A stretch of DNA of 64,000 nucleotides from Flammeovirga kamogawensis (GCF_018736065.1 NZ_CP076128.1:2932001-2996000); one strand, 5' to 3'; shown: positions 35,442 to 44,963, counted from the stretch's first letter. A program made the numbers and translations. Notes: generated by a model from the sequence alone, not told the origin.

Positions 35442-36080
35442 ATGAACGAAGTTTTAACGTATGCCCTCTTGGCATTTACTTCCTTCTTTACGCTTATAAA
35501 CCCTGTTGGTATTATGCCTGTCTTTATGACAATGACTAACCAATTGGAGAATAAAGAGCGTAAAAGAACGGCACTTCGAGCAACTTTAATTGCTTATTGT
35601 TTCTTGTTATTTTTTGCAATATCAGGTCAATCTTTATTTAAGTTCTTTGGTATCTCTATAGACAGTCTACGTGTTGTTGGAGGTATGATTTTCTTTTTAG
35701 TAGGTTTCGATATGCTTCAAGCAAGACTTGGGAGTGTAAAAGTAACTAAAGACGAAATTCATGAATATGCCAGAGATGTAGCTATTACTCCTCTTGCTAT
35801 TCCTATTATTTGTGGTCCTGGTTCTATTGCCAATGCCATAATTTTAATGGATAACGCAGGTGATGACCCGATGAAAATTGGAGGCTTAGTATTAGCAATA
35901 ACAGGAGTACTTACCATTACTTGCTTAAGTTTATTATCTGCAGGACCTATTATGAAAGTAATTGGCGATACTGGAAATAAACTAATGCTTCGTTTAATGG
36001 GATTAATAGTTATGGTAATGGCCGTAGAGTTTTTCTTTGCAGGTATTGGCCCATTAATTAAGCGTTTTATTGATGTTTAA
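35442..36080 (+). CDS. MarC-family integral membrane protein (second copy)
   Basis: 212 residues, six helices. FFTLINPVGIMPVFMTMTNQ, VVGGMIFFLVGFDMLQARLG, ITPLAIPIICGPGSIANAI and LMLRLMGLIVMVMAVEFFFAG are family landmarks. It is diverged from the MarC at 17535 and, unlike it, is monocistronic with its own terminator. Transport substrate unknown for the family. Confidence 0.9.
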   Translation: MNEVLTYALLAFTSFFTLINPVGIMPVFMTMTNQLENKERKRTALRATLIAYCFLLFFAISGQSLFKFFGISIDSLRVVGGMIFFLVGFDMLQARLGSVKVTKDEIHEYARDVAITPLAIPIICGPGSIANAIILMDNAGDDPMKIGGLVLAITGVLTITCLSLLSAGPIMKVIGDTGNKLMLRLMGLIVMVMAVEFFFAGIGPLIKRFIDV

Positions 36081-36102
36081 ATCAACTACTAATTGATATA
36101 TT

Positions 36103-36136
36103 AAGAGGCAAAGTATTCGTATTTTGCCTCTTTTTT
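36103..36136 (+). terminator. Intrinsic terminator of the second MarC gene
   Basis: AAGAGGCAAA (36103-36112) pairs with TTTGCCTCTT (36123-36132), followed by T residues. Confidence 0.88.
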
Positions 36137-36320
36137 CATTATCAAAATTTAATTACAATTCACTACTTTTTCTCTTCTATCAATTGTTATAAAGTAGAAA
36201 AATACTTTTTTGGATAATTCACTACTTCTGGTATTATTTAAAATTTGAATTGTATTATCTTCACAGCTGTATCGTGACATATATTATAACGACTCTCAAA
36301 TCAAAAATCTAACAACAAAC

Positions 36321-37877
36321 ATGAAAAATACTTTTCTCTTATTATTAATACTCTTTTTTTCTTTACCTATCTATTCACAAGACTTCCAATTTAATATTGA
36401 TGAGCTCACTTTTAATTCTGAAAGAGAGAAAACTGTATTTATCGATTATAAAAAAGATTCTACTAACTTCTTGAACCTATTAGTTGAAATTGGCAATACA
36501 GGTAATAGCATTTCAGAACAAGCAACTGATAAATTAAATCAGTTATTTGCTACGTTAGAAAAATTAAAGGTTAGAGATAAAAAGCCTAAAAAGCAGGTTC
36601 AGATTATTTATAAGGAAGTGCACAACCAACTCTTTGCTAAATATATTGAGAACATCTCATTCTATAAAATTTTTGAAAATGGGGAATACAATTGTGCTAC
36701 TGCTACAAGTATTTATGCATTGGTACTTGATCATTTTTCTATTCCTTATGCAATTAAAAAAACTCCTAACCATGTTTATTTACAAGCATACCCTAATGCT
36801 GAAAATATTACTATGGAGTCTACTTCTCCAAATAATGGCTTCCGTTTTTATTCTGATAAAACAAAAGAAAATCTTGTAAATACGCTGTTAGAAAATAAAC
36901 TAGTATCTAAAAGTGAAGTAAATACAAAAGGTGTAAATGCTGTTTTTGATGAGTATTTCTTTAAAGATGAAAATATCACCTATAGAAATTTAATTAGTAT
37001 TCTTTATTCTAATGAAGGGTTTAAAGAAATGGGAAATGAAGATTTCAAAATGGCTTTATCTGCGCTTCAAAAAGGATACTCTATTTACCCAAACAAACTT
37101 TATGAAGAAGTTATAGTAAATCTAAATCTTCAAATTTTAAGTGAGCAAGAAGAATACTCTCTAGAATATGCCAAACAAATTGTTTATTTAAGTAGATATA
37201 TAGGCTATAATAATGGGTTAAAATCAGAAAATTTCTCATCAGAATTTAATTCTTTCCAAAATGAGTACATGATTAAAAAGCAGGATACGACTACTTACAA
37301 ACAAATTTACGCAGTATTTCAGCAAATAGAAGATAGCATTATCCTTGATAAAATTAACTTTGATCATTATTCTGTTCTTGCATACCACTATTACGAAAAT
37401 AAATTATTTGAAGAATCATTAGCTACTTGTGAAAAGGCATTAACGTTACAGCCTCAAAATTCTGAGATGTACAAAGTAGCTCTAAGTTCATGTGTTGAAA
37501 TTATACTTTCACAATACACAAATAATTTAACCGAACGTATTGCTTTTATTGAACAACAGAGAGTACAATATCCATTTCTAGAGGATGAATTAAAATTGGA
37601 ATTGTTAACCCTTGATGCACAATTAAATTTAAGCTTTGAATATATTCTTAAAAAGGACTTAACCTCTGCTAAAAAATATATTGCAGATTTTGAAAAAGTA
37701 TTCGATCCTAAAATTCATTACGGAATACCGAAACAAAATGTAGTAGCATTGTATGATCATTTAGGAATGCTTTATTTTAAAAGAAGACAAACTACCAATG
37801 CAAAAAAAGCATTTTTAAAAGGACTTTCGTATTACCCTAACACCTATTCTCTAGAACAAAAAATAGGTTTCTTATAA
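36321..37877 (+). CDS. Exported transglutaminase-like cysteine domain protein with TPRs
   Basis: 518 residues with signal peptide (SLPIYSQD). Residues about 90-200 carry a transglutaminase-like Cys-His-acid arrangement: Cys125 (GEYNCATATSIYALVLDHF), His151 (TPNHVYLQA) and Glu166 (MESTSP). C-terminal residues 230-515 are TPR-like helices (FEESLATCEKALTLQPQNSEMYK, TTNAKKAFLKGLSYYPNT). Such periplasmic proteins are usually peptidases or inactive scaffolds; no substrate can be named. Monocistronic. Confidence 0.65.
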   Translation: MKNTFLLLLILFFSLPIYSQDFQFNIDELTFNSEREKTVFIDYKKDSTNFLNLLVEIGNTGNSISEQATDKLNQLFATLEKLKVRDKKPKKQVQIIYKEVHNQLFAKYIENISFYKIFENGEYNCATATSIYALVLDHFSIPYAIKKTPNHVYLQAYPNAENITMESTSPNNGFRFYSDKTKENLVNTLLENKLVSKSEVNTKGVNAVFDEYFFKDENITYRNLISILYSNEGFKEMGNEDFKMALSALQKGYSIYPNKLYEEVIVNLNLQILSEQEEYSLEYAKQIVYLSRYIGYNNGLKSENFSSEFNSFQNEYMIKKQDTTTYKQIYAVFQQIEDSIILDKINFDHYSVLAYHYYENKLFEESLATCEKALTLQPQNSEMYKVALSSCVEIILSQYTNNLTERIAFIEQQRVQYPFLEDELKLELLTLDAQLNLSFEYILKKDLTSAKKYIADFEKVFDPKIHYGIPKQNVVALYDHLGMLYFKRRQTTNAKKAFLKGLSYYPNTYSLEQKIGFL

Positions 37878-37881
37878 AAAG

Positions 37882-37919
37882 AAAAAGCCATTTCAAATTG
37901 AATTTTGAAATGGCTTTTT
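37882..37919. terminator. Bidirectional intrinsic terminator
   Basis: Perfect 16-bp arms (37882-37897 and 37904-37919, core AAGCCATTTCAAA) between convergent genes. Confidence 0.92.
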
Positions 37920-37925
37920 TAAAGA

Positions 37926-38717
37926 CTAATAATTCGTTACATGGAAATTATAATCTATTTTATCTAATCGTTTTCTCCCGCTATAAGTAACATATTCTAC
38001 ATAAAAAGTAAACTTCTTCATAGCGTAGTTCCCTTTTGGAATTGGTATTTCTAATACACCTCTTCCTTTAATCATAGGTAAGAAATATAAATTATCATCA
38101 TCTGTACTACTTGTTCTTACTGGCTTTTTATCATCTTGAGCAATAAAAAACTTTACCCCTTTTCGTTTTTGAGATAACGTGAGTTCTAATACATATTTAT
38201 CATATAAAGCTGTATCATCATTTTCTTTAATTAATATTTTAGGATATACTTTTAATAGTTTCCCTGACTTAGAATATTCTTTTAATCCAAAGGTTTCTTT
38301 GCCTTTATAATACGGAACATCAGATTTTAGTGTGCCGTCTTTATAGTAATAATTTCTGCGCTGCACCACATTATTGTCATAAAAAGCTTTCCTGTATATC
38401 GTTCCATCTTTGTAATATTCTTTTGCCATACCATGCTTAAAATCATTTACATAATCAATGGCTTGTCGAACATTCCCATTTTCATAATAAACCTTTGCTA
38501 AACCATTCTTTTTACCTCTTTGATAGTTTATTTCTGTACGTTTTACTTTAGTTCCAGAATGATAAGTAACGATTAAACCTTCTTTTGATTTTGGTTTTGT
38601 TTTTTTTGCTACTTCTGCTCTCTGAGGCATTTCAGAGTTATTATTTTCAGAGTTTTCGATGGTATCACAAGATAAAGTGATAATCAATGGCAAGAATAAG
38701 AATAAGAGTCGTTTCAT
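37926..38717 (-). CDS. MORN-repeat lipoprotein (YwqK-like)
   Basis: 263 residues. Lipoprotein signal with Cys17 (ITLSCDTIE). Residues about 60-155 carry about five MORN-variant repeats of the YwqK type (GLAKVYYENGNVRQAIDY, GMAKEYYKDGTIYRKAFY, RNYYYKDGTLKSDVPYY). The C-terminal 100 residues are a beta-rich domain of unknown kind. YwqK proteins are sometimes called antitoxins by homology, but the lipoprotein signal makes an envelope role far more likely here. Confidence 0.75.
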   Translation of the reverse strand: MKRLLFLFLPLIITLSCDTIENSENNNSEMPQRAEVAKKTKPKSKEGLIVTYHSGTKVKRTEINYQRGKKNGLAKVYYENGNVRQAIDYVNDFKHGMAKEYYKDGTIYRKAFYDNNVVQRRNYYYKDGTLKSDVPYYKGKETFGLKEYSKSGKLLKVYPKILIKENDDTALYDKYVLELTLSQKRKGVKFFIAQDDKKPVRTSSTDDDNLYFLPMIKGRGVLEIPIPKGNYAMKKFTFYVEYVTYSGRKRLDKIDYNFHVTNY

Positions 38718-38887
38718 GTTAGATTTTATAAATTGAAGTCACTGCTAAGATAATCAACATAGACTAAAGTATACTACTTTATTGAACTAATAATAATGAA
38801 TTATAATTCTTGAAAATCTATTAGATTTATAAAGCAAAGTAAGCCTAAACTTCATCAAAATAAACAGCAAAATAATTTCTGATAATT

Positions 38888-39364
38888 ATGACAACAAATA
38901 ACATTACTTCTAAAAAGTATCCTTTTGATAACACTATAAGAGATTTCTTTCTAAAAAAACAGCTATCTAATTTCAATCAATTTACAATAGATAAAGAAAG
39001 TACTGAATACAATGGCTGTTCATTTTTTATAAATGAGAAGAAAATAATTTATAGAGATAGTAAAATTACGCCTAAGAAAATTGGTCAGTTTGTTACTTTT
39101 TGGAAGCGCGATAACCAAGGTATAACAACACCTTTTCATGAAGATGATAACATTGATTTTTATGTAATCAATGTACAATTCGAAAATCAGTTGGGGCAGT
39201 TTATATTCCCTAAAGATATTTTGATTAAAAAGGGAATTATTTCTACAAATCAGAAAGAAGGTAAACGTGGTTTTAGAGTATATCCAATCTGGGATAAAAC
39301 TATGAGTAAACAAGCACTATCCACTCAAAAATGGCAAGTCAGTTTCTTTTATCAACATAAATAA
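38888..39364 (+). CDS. MepB-family protein
   Basis: 158 residues matching the full MepB length and pattern: ESTEYNGCSFFINEKKIIYRDSKI, TPKKIGQFVTFWKRDNQG, GQFIFPKDILIKKGI, GKRGFRVYPIWDK and TQKWQVSFFY. MepB is named from a Staphylococcus aureus efflux operon (mepRAB) but its biochemical role is not known. No MepA-type pump or MepR repressor is adjacent here. Cytoplasmic, probably transcribed alone, 83 bases before the amidinotransferase gene. Confidence 0.85.
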   Translation: MTTNNITSKKYPFDNTIRDFFLKKQLSNFNQFTIDKESTEYNGCSFFINEKKIIYRDSKITPKKIGQFVTFWKRDNQGITTPFHEDDNIDFYVINVQFENQLGQFIFPKDILIKKGIISTNQKEGKRGFRVYPIWDKTMSKQALSTQKWQVSFFYQHK

Positions 39365-39447
39365 TATTTTTTTTTAATTTTTATAGGGGTTTTAAAATGG
39401 TTTTACCCTACTAAGAGTGAAAGCAATAAAATTTAAAAGAAACCATT

Positions 39448-40497
39448 ATGAAAAATAAAGAAATAATTAAATCAGGAATCTTAATAGTAGCTACTACTTT
39501 TCTTGCTCTATTAACTGCTTTTAATTTAAATACTAGTGATAGAAAAGAAATTCAAAATAACCATGAGTGGGATGAACTTAAAGAAGTTGTAGTTGGTAGA
39601 TGGGTACCTAATACTTTTGTTGTTCCTAAGGTAGATTTAAATCTGAAAGAATTTTTCTCTTACATTCCTGACGAATCTTGGGATTACATGAAAAAAATAG
39701 AGAATAATACTTTATCAAATGTTTTTCCTAAAGACGATCAAGAATATTTTGACGAACAAGAAAACCTTGTAAAAACATTAAGAGAACTAGGTGTAATTGT
39801 GCACCGACCAGATGAAATTGAAGTTGGTGTTATCGGAACAGCTCAATGTTACTCTCGTGATCCTATTATTACAGTTGGTAACAAATTTATTATTACCAAT
39901 TTATATAACGAAAATCGCCGTCAGGAGACACCTAGTTATAGAAGAATTGCCCTAAATATGGCTAAAAATTACAATGGTGAAGTGGTAAGTATGCCTGCTT
40001 TAAAAGCTGGTTACCACAAAGACAATGTCTATTTAGAAGGTGGTGATGTATTTGTTGCTGGAAACGATATTTATGTTGGTATTTCTGGTAATGCTTCTAA
40101 CATGAAGGGTGTTGAGTGGTTACAAAAAGAATTGGGTAATGAATATACTGTTCATCCTATTCCGTTAAAGCCTAATGTTTTGCACTTAGATTGTACATTA
40201 ATGCTTATAAATAAAGAGCAAGGTATTATCTGTAAAGAAGATTTTATTGATTTTGATGCTGCTCCTGAAAGTCTAAAAAATAGAGAATGGGTAGAAGTTA
40301 AACCAGAGGAAGCTCAAATAATGGCTACTAATGGTGTAGTAATTAATAGTAAATCGATTATTATGTCGGATGCTTTCCCTAAAGTGGCAAACAGAGTAAG
40401 AGAAATGGGAATTGATGTAAAAGAGATTCCCTTTAGAAAAGCAAATTACTTTGGTGGTGGTTTAAGATGTAGCTACCAACCTATATTTAGAAATTAA
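39448..40497 (+). CDS. Exported or membrane-anchored amidinotransferase-family protein
   Basis: 349 residues. An N-terminal hydrophobic helix (about 8-29) precedes a pentein-fold amidinotransferase domain: WDELKEVVVGRWVPNTFVVP, GTAQCYSRDPIITVGN, NVYLEGGDVFVAGNDIYVG, PNVLHLDCTLMLINKEQG and the terminal GGGLRCSYQPI with candidate nucleophile Cys341. This is the arrangement of glycine or inosamine amidinotransferases, which move the amidino group of arginine. Cytosolic enzymes of this type lack a signal helix, so export is unusual. The substrate is unknown; an arginine deiminase-like hydrolase is an alternative. Confidence 0.78.
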   Translation: MKNKEIIKSGILIVATTFLALLTAFNLNTSDRKEIQNNHEWDELKEVVVGRWVPNTFVVPKVDLNLKEFFSYIPDESWDYMKKIENNTLSNVFPKDDQEYFDEQENLVKTLRELGVIVHRPDEIEVGVIGTAQCYSRDPIITVGNKFIITNLYNENRRQETPSYRRIALNMAKNYNGEVVSMPALKAGYHKDNVYLEGGDVFVAGNDIYVGISGNASNMKGVEWLQKELGNEYTVHPIPLKPNVLHLDCTLMLINKEQGIICKEDFIDFDAAPESLKNREWVEVKPEEAQIMATNGVVINSKSIIMSDAFPKVANRVREMGIDVKEIPFRKANYFGGGLRCSYQPIFRN

Positions 40498-40561
40498 TCA
40501 TCACATTCATTTTCATGATAAATAATAGATATAGTTTTTAATAAATATAGATGTTTTCATT

Positions 40562-40592
40562 AAGACCGTTGGTTAATTCCTTCGGTCTTTTT
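40562..40592 (+). terminator. Intrinsic terminator of the amidinotransferase gene
   Basis: AAGACCG (40562-40568) pairs with CGGTCTT (40583-40589), an inner GG/CC pair extends it, and T residues follow. Confidence 0.82.
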
Positions 40593-41050
40593 GTATGGAA
40601 TAGGTAAACGCAAATGTACTTTCAGTTATCTATAGTATAAGTTAATTCTGATGAAATACATATACAGCTTTATGTAGCTCCTATAAATCTAGAATAAGGT
40701 GTTTATAGTAACTACCTCTATGTGAAAATCAACTTATACACTATTAGTTGTACTTGAATATTGAGCGTAATATAAACAGATAAATACTAAGTCGATATCC
40801 AATACAATATGCTAACAAAAGGAACTGATAAAGTAGTGTCAATAATAAGAGGACTAGTATTAGATATCATAATGTAGGTATGTTTTCTCTAACAATTAGT
40901 TTATAATCAATACCTGTTATTATGGGTACAGCAATAGTTAAATATAAAATCTAATATACAACTACATTACGACTACAATAGAAATGAAAGTAAAATGATG
41001 CTTAGATTAATCTTCGTATATAAATTATCTAAACATAAAAAAGAGAGCAT
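40593..41050. other. Gene-free stretch with no recognisable feature
   Basis: About 460 bases without a credible reading frame, tRNA-like fold or clear repeat. Stops are frequent in all frames and the composition is evenly AT-rich. It could hold the remnants of an old gene or a small RNA, but I see nothing that identifies one. Confidence 0.4.
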
Positions 41051-41093
41051 AAAAAAAACACTACTTCAAAATCTATAAAAGATTGAAGTAGTG
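41051..41093 (-). terminator. Intrinsic terminator of the barrel gene at 41126
   Basis: CACTACTTCA (41059-41068) pairs with TGAAGTAGTG (41084-41093); an eight-T run follows on the minus strand. Confidence 0.85.
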
Positions 41094-41125
41094 CTTAAAA
41101 GTCTTTAAATGATTACAGCTAAATA

Positions 41126-41911
41126 TTAAAATTTATACGCTATGCCAAGTACAATTTTATTACATCTTGTAGCAGGATTTGATTGTAAATCATAAATTAG
41201 TTTACCACTCAAAAAGATATGTTTTCCTACTGGGTAATTACCATCAATACCTACGCCTGCCGTTGTAGACATTCCATTCATTAAAGATCTGCCACTAATA
41301 TATTCCGGAGAAGCATTCGTATTATAATAACCAAAAGCACCAATAGAAGCTCCATTTTTAAAATGTCTGGATACATTGCCTTCAAAAACAACTGCATCTC
41401 CTAATTGTCTTTCTGCTTCTTTTCTTGCCACTCTATGTTCATAAATTATTCCTCCATTTAAAGACCATTTTCCATCTGCTAAATACTGTGTTGCTTTTAG
41501 GTTAGCAAAATGGGCATCCAAAGGTAATTTTTGTCCATAAAGGTAAGAATAACTTGCTTGTAGTTTTGTTGTTCCTAAATCCCAAGACAATTGTAAGGGG
41601 ACAAAAAATGTTACAGGAAAAAATCCATTTTGATAGTTTCCATCCATAATTCTTGGCTGAGAGATCATAACAGAATACTTAGCGCCTAAAATATCTACGC
41701 CTGTATTCCATAATACAGATACTGCCATAAAATTCATATGCTTAGAATGTAAAGAAGCGACACCAACAAATACACCATCTCCAGAATAAGTTGCTGCATT
41801 TGCGTTTGTCGCTCCTCCTAATGATGGAACAGATAAAGTACCTAGCATTTGTCCATAACTTAATGCAGATAACATAAATACCATCGTACAAGTCAATATT
41901 ATATTTTTCAT
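41126..41911 (-). CDS. Outer-membrane transporter-like barrel protein (SphA/phenol-pathway type)
   Basis: 261 residues with signal peptide (SALSYGQML). N-terminal LSVPSLGGATNANAATYSGDG and following strands (ILGAKYSVMISQP, FVPLQLSWDLGTTKLQASYSYLYG, GIIYEHRVARKEAERQLGD), ending GIAYKF, match barrels of the meta-pathway phenol transporter class. The operon continues downstream only to a terminator; the upstream DUF1349 gene on the same strand is 72 bases away and could be co-transcribed. Substrate unknown. Confidence 0.68.
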   Translation of the reverse strand: MKNIILTCTMVFMLSALSYGQMLGTLSVPSLGGATNANAATYSGDGVFVGVASLHSKHMNFMAVSVLWNTGVDILGAKYSVMISQPRIMDGNYQNGFFPVTFFVPLQLSWDLGTTKLQASYSYLYGQKLPLDAHFANLKATQYLADGKWSLNGGIIYEHRVARKEAERQLGDAVVFEGNVSRHFKNGASIGAFGYYNTNASPEYISGRSLMNGMSTTAGVGIDGNYPVGKHIFLSGKLIYDLQSNPATRCNKIVLGIAYKF

Positions 41912-41983
41912 TGTTCTATATATATAAAGGTTTCATATATAGAAGTGTATAAAAAATATAAAATCCCTATTTCGGTCTGTACT

Positions 41984-42634
41984 TTACTCTTTGTTATTTT
42001 CTAACCACTCTAATCTTCTTTCGTCAGGAAGGTGTGTTATTTTAAAATCATCAAAAGTAGCATCGAAACCACTACCATCAGGACTTGCTGCCATCATTCC
42101 TACCATTACAGGTTTATGATCTGGTAAATAAGCAAGGTTACTCATCTGATAATTCTTACCATCTAAAGAATAAAGTATTTCTACAGCATCACGCTTTCTT
42201 ATTGCTTTTATCCAAATTGATTTTGGCTTTTCTTTTAACGCTACAACACTCCAACTAGAATGCTCGTTTGTAACCACTGCACTAAAGTTATATACACCAT
42301 CTACGTATTCAATACCTGTTTTAATCCAATGCTTTTCGTCTATTCTAAGCATTAATCCCATTTGGTCGAAACGTGTTTTATAAGCTCCAGTAATTTTAAC
42401 AGATACCTCGAACTCTCCACCTCTATTTGTATAATAAAAAGGACCATCGTCTACGGTAAATCCATAATGAGTTTTTCTCCAATAATCAGTTTGTGGAGTA
42501 ACAAACATCTTAAGCGTATTTCCTTTTATCTCCCATTTATCTGGTGCATTAAACCATTGCATAGAAGATAAATCTTGAGCATTTGTTATTACAGATATAC
42601 TCAAAAGGGATAATAGAATAATTAGATTTTTCAT
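41984..42634 (-). CDS. Exported DUF1349 (concanavalin-like) protein
   Basis: 216 residues with signal peptide (SVITNAQDL). DUF1349 pattern: MQWFNAPDKWEIKGNTLKMF, QTDYWRKTHYGFTVDDGPF, FDQMGLMLRIDEKHWIKTG, SSWSVVAL, then MVGMMAASPDGSGFDATFDDF. The fold is a jelly-roll like that of glycan-binding or beta-glycanase accessory domains; a carbohydrate-related role is likely but not proven. Transcribed on the same strand as the following barrel gene. Confidence 0.85.
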   Translation of the reverse strand: MKNLIILLSLLSISVITNAQDLSSMQWFNAPDKWEIKGNTLKMFVTPQTDYWRKTHYGFTVDDGPFYYTNRGGEFEVSVKITGAYKTRFDQMGLMLRIDEKHWIKTGIEYVDGVYNFSAVVTNEHSSWSVVALKEKPKSIWIKAIRKRDAVEILYSLDGKNYQMSNLAYLPDHKPVMVGMMAASPDGSGFDATFDDFKITHLPDERRLEWLENNKE

Positions 42635-42874
42635 TTCTTAAGTTTAAATAAAACACAGTATTGAAAATTAAGAAATGAGTTACTACTCTTCAAAATCTTC
42701 TTGTTAAGGTTATTAATCCTATACTAATAATACAGTTTTACTTATTTACTAAGGAACAAAACTTCTATCTATGCCTGATTTATAATTAAACCTAGTACTT
42801 TTTTATTTAATCAACAGTAAAATTTATACCTTCAATAAATAAACTATTATACTTATCTCATTAAATAAATAACT

Positions 42875-43333
42875 ATGCTTACTTCCACTTTTAATGTTTT
42901 TAGAACCAACAGAGAAATCTATCAGAAGTTTCTTGAAGGGTATTCTCTCCAACAATTGAACACAATTCCAGAAGGCTTTAATAATAATCTTTTATGGAAT
43001 ATTGCCCATGTAATTGTTGTACAGCAAAGTCTTGTTTACAAACTCACAGGAACGCCAACTTATATTTCTGATGCGCTGATTCAAAAATATACAATAGGCA
43101 CAAAACCAGATGGTAAGGCTACTCAAGAAGAAGTAGACGAACTCAAAAAGTTGATAATATCTTTAGGAGTAAAGATGGAAGAAGATTACGAAACAGGAAA
43201 ATTTAAGCAACTAAAAGAGTATACAACCAAAACAGGTTTCACGCTTAAAACTGTAGAAGATGCTATAACATTTAATACTTACCATGAAGGTATCCATCTA
43301 GGAATACTATTAATGTTGAAGAAATTTGTATAA
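42875..43333 (+). CDS. DinB-family protein
   Basis: 152 residues forming a four-helix bundle of DinB/YfiT type. The three metal-ligand histidines fit LWNIAHVIVVQQ (near 45) and the C-terminal TYHEGIHLGILL (near 133 and 137). Bacteroidota DinB proteins are thought to act as metal-dependent thiol transferases or hydrolases; substrate unknown. Monocistronic with a strong terminator. Confidence 0.85.
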   Translation: MLTSTFNVFRTNREIYQKFLEGYSLQQLNTIPEGFNNNLLWNIAHVIVVQQSLVYKLTGTPTYISDALIQKYTIGTKPDGKATQEEVDELKKLIISLGVKMEEDYETGKFKQLKEYTTKTGFTLKTVEDAITFNTYHEGIHLGILLMLKKFV

Positions 43334-43374
43334 CAATAAGCCTTGTAGATACTCATTTCTACAAGGCTTATTGT
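43333..43374. terminator. Bidirectional intrinsic terminator
   Basis: Perfect 17-bp arms (43333-43349 and 43358-43374, core AAGCCTTGTAGA) between the convergent DinB and barrel genes; the left arm begins at the DinB stop codon. Confidence 0.93.
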
Positions 43375-43379
43375 TTTTA

Positions 43380-43916
43380 TTAAAAAGGAAGAACATACCC
43401 AAGATCAATACTAAAACTAGTTTCTTTCTGAGTGATATTATATTCATAAGAAGCACTCACATTAAAAACTTTACCCCCTAAATTAAACTGGTAAGAAGAT
43501 ATAATCCCTGTACTCCAATCTCCATTTACCCATTGATACTCTTTCTGAGGATTATCATTTTCCATTACACCTTTACCTATTCCTGTACCTATAGACCACT
43601 TTTTTGTAATAGCATAAGATACTGTTACTGCTACTGAAAATGTAGCATTTTCTTCAATAATTTCTTTCTTCTCTATCTCATTATCCCACATAAGAACAGT
43701 ACCTATAGAAAACGGACTATCTTTAATTCGTCTCCCATAATCTAGACTAAACCCATAGAAATATGCATTCCTATCTAGCTGCTCACCATAACTACTCGCA
43801 AAGCCAATTGTATTTTTTTTATTCTGAAAAGATGATGGAATACTAGTTAATTGTGCCGATGATACTGTTGGAAGTAGAAAAATGAAACATAAAAATACTC
43901 TAAATAGTAAATTCAT
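43380..43916 (-). CDS. Small outer-membrane barrel protein, unknown function
   Basis: 178 residues with signal peptide (TVSSAQLT). Strand pattern NTIGFASSYGEQLDRNAYFYG, DSPFSIGTVLMWDNE, FSVAVTVSYAITKKWSIGTG, GYVLPF at the C terminus (terminal Phe). I cannot assign a family. It follows another barrel gene by 11 bases on the same strand, so the two form an operon. Confidence 0.6.
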   Translation of the reverse strand: MNLLFRVFLCFIFLLPTVSSAQLTSIPSSFQNKKNTIGFASSYGEQLDRNAYFYGFSLDYGRRIKDSPFSIGTVLMWDNEIEKKEIIEENATFSVAVTVSYAITKKWSIGTGIGKGVMENDNPQKEYQWVNGDWSTGIISSYQFNLGGKVFNVSASYEYNITQKETSFSIDLGYVLPF

Positions 43917-43927
43917 AGCTTTAACTA

Positions 43928-44704
43928 TTATAAGAATATTCTTACCATCAATCTATATGATTCTAACTGAGAGTTTACAAGCTGCCTTGAAAAACATCCC
44001 ACTTGTAACTTATTCTCAATAAGCATATAATTAAATTCTATCTCACCCCCATAGTCAAATTGACCCATGTTAGCGAAATTATTTTGAATATACATTGGAG
44101 TAATAATCAAATAAACCTTGTCAGATAAATTGATTGTATTCATTACCTGTAATGTTGCTCCATGCTGTGTAACGCTTTGTTGTTGCCCCTCTACCCACCT
44201 TTCTCCAAACTGATAACGATAAGAAACTACTGGCCAAATTGAATATTTTTCACTCACCATAAATCCCGCAATTATTCCTGGAGATATACTCCATAATCCA
44301 GAACTAATTCCATCTTTTGGATTACCCATTGGAGCAAAAACATCTAATGCTAATCCTAACCCTCCAAATGTTTTATCATAATCTACATAAGGAACATAAA
44401 AAGAGCGTATTCTTAAATCTCCTAACCCTGCCTTTTGTGTTTTATGATTATACAGCATAGGTATTTCTATTGTTGTCTGAAAATCTTTTAAAGCATAGCT
44501 TACATTAAATCTATACCCCGTTAACTGCGTACCATCTTTAAGGTCCGTCATTTCAAAATTGTTATTTAAGCGGGTATATATATTGGTAGGTTTTGACGGG
44601 TCAATATGCTCATTTTCCTGTGCTACAGCGGTTAGTGTGACAGCAATGAACATTAAAAACACAATGATCTTTTCTTTCTTCACTTTCATAGTAGTAAGAT
44701 TCAT
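43928..44704 (-). CDS. Outer-membrane barrel protein, unknown function
   Basis: 258 residues. The signal helix (IIVFLMFIAVTLTAVAQE) is preceded by MNLTTMKVKKEK; the internal ATG at Met6 is an equally good start. Later strands (GYRFNVSYALKDFQTTIEIP, GGLGLALDVFAPMGNPKDG, YSIWPVVSYRYQFGERW, YRLMVRIFL) indicate a transporter-like barrel. First gene of a two-gene operon with 43380-43916. Upstream 44705-44916 holds its promoter region, in which I see no repeated motif. Confidence 0.6.
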   Translation of the reverse strand: MNLTTMKVKKEKIIVFLMFIAVTLTAVAQENEHIDPSKPTNIYTRLNNNFEMTDLKDGTQLTGYRFNVSYALKDFQTTIEIPMLYNHKTQKAGLGDLRIRSFYVPYVDYDKTFGGLGLALDVFAPMGNPKDGISSGLWSISPGIIAGFMVSEKYSIWPVVSYRYQFGERWVEGQQQSVTQHGATLQVMNTINLSDKVYLIITPMYIQNNFANMGQFDYGGEIEFNYMLIENKLQVGCFSRQLVNSQLESYRLMVRIFL

Positions 44705-44916
44705 AAATTCAGATATTTGATTGAAACAAACTCTTTACTTCACTCAAAAATGTAGAGAGAGTCTTCTTAACTAGAAAAGTGTAAAAGAGAGTAAAAACCC
44801 CTATTTATAAATTACTTTATCACTAGTTATATCTGATTTTGAATGCTATTACTATAAAAATTATTGGTTTGTTTGGGTCATTTTTATCTCATTTTAATTA
44901 ATAGACAATAAAATTT

Positions 44917-44956
44917 AATCCACTAGATCATCATAAAATTAATGATCTAATGGATT
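44917..44956 (-). terminator. Probable terminator of the dienelactone hydrolase gene
   Basis: 15-base arms with two mismatched positions (44917-44931 and 44942-44956, core TAGATCAT/ATGATCTA) downstream of the gene; the following T-run is interrupted, so strength is moderate. Confidence 0.6.
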
Positions 44957-44963
44957 CTTCTAT

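Noticed and set aside
37926-38717. YwqK antitoxin of a toxin-antitoxin pair
   Set aside because: It has a lipoprotein signal and no toxin-like neighbour; the antitoxin label is only transferred by repeat similarity.
40593-41050. Possible small RNA or CRISPR-like repeat
   Set aside because: No regularly spaced repeat, no clear promoter-terminator pair on one strand and no recognisable fold.
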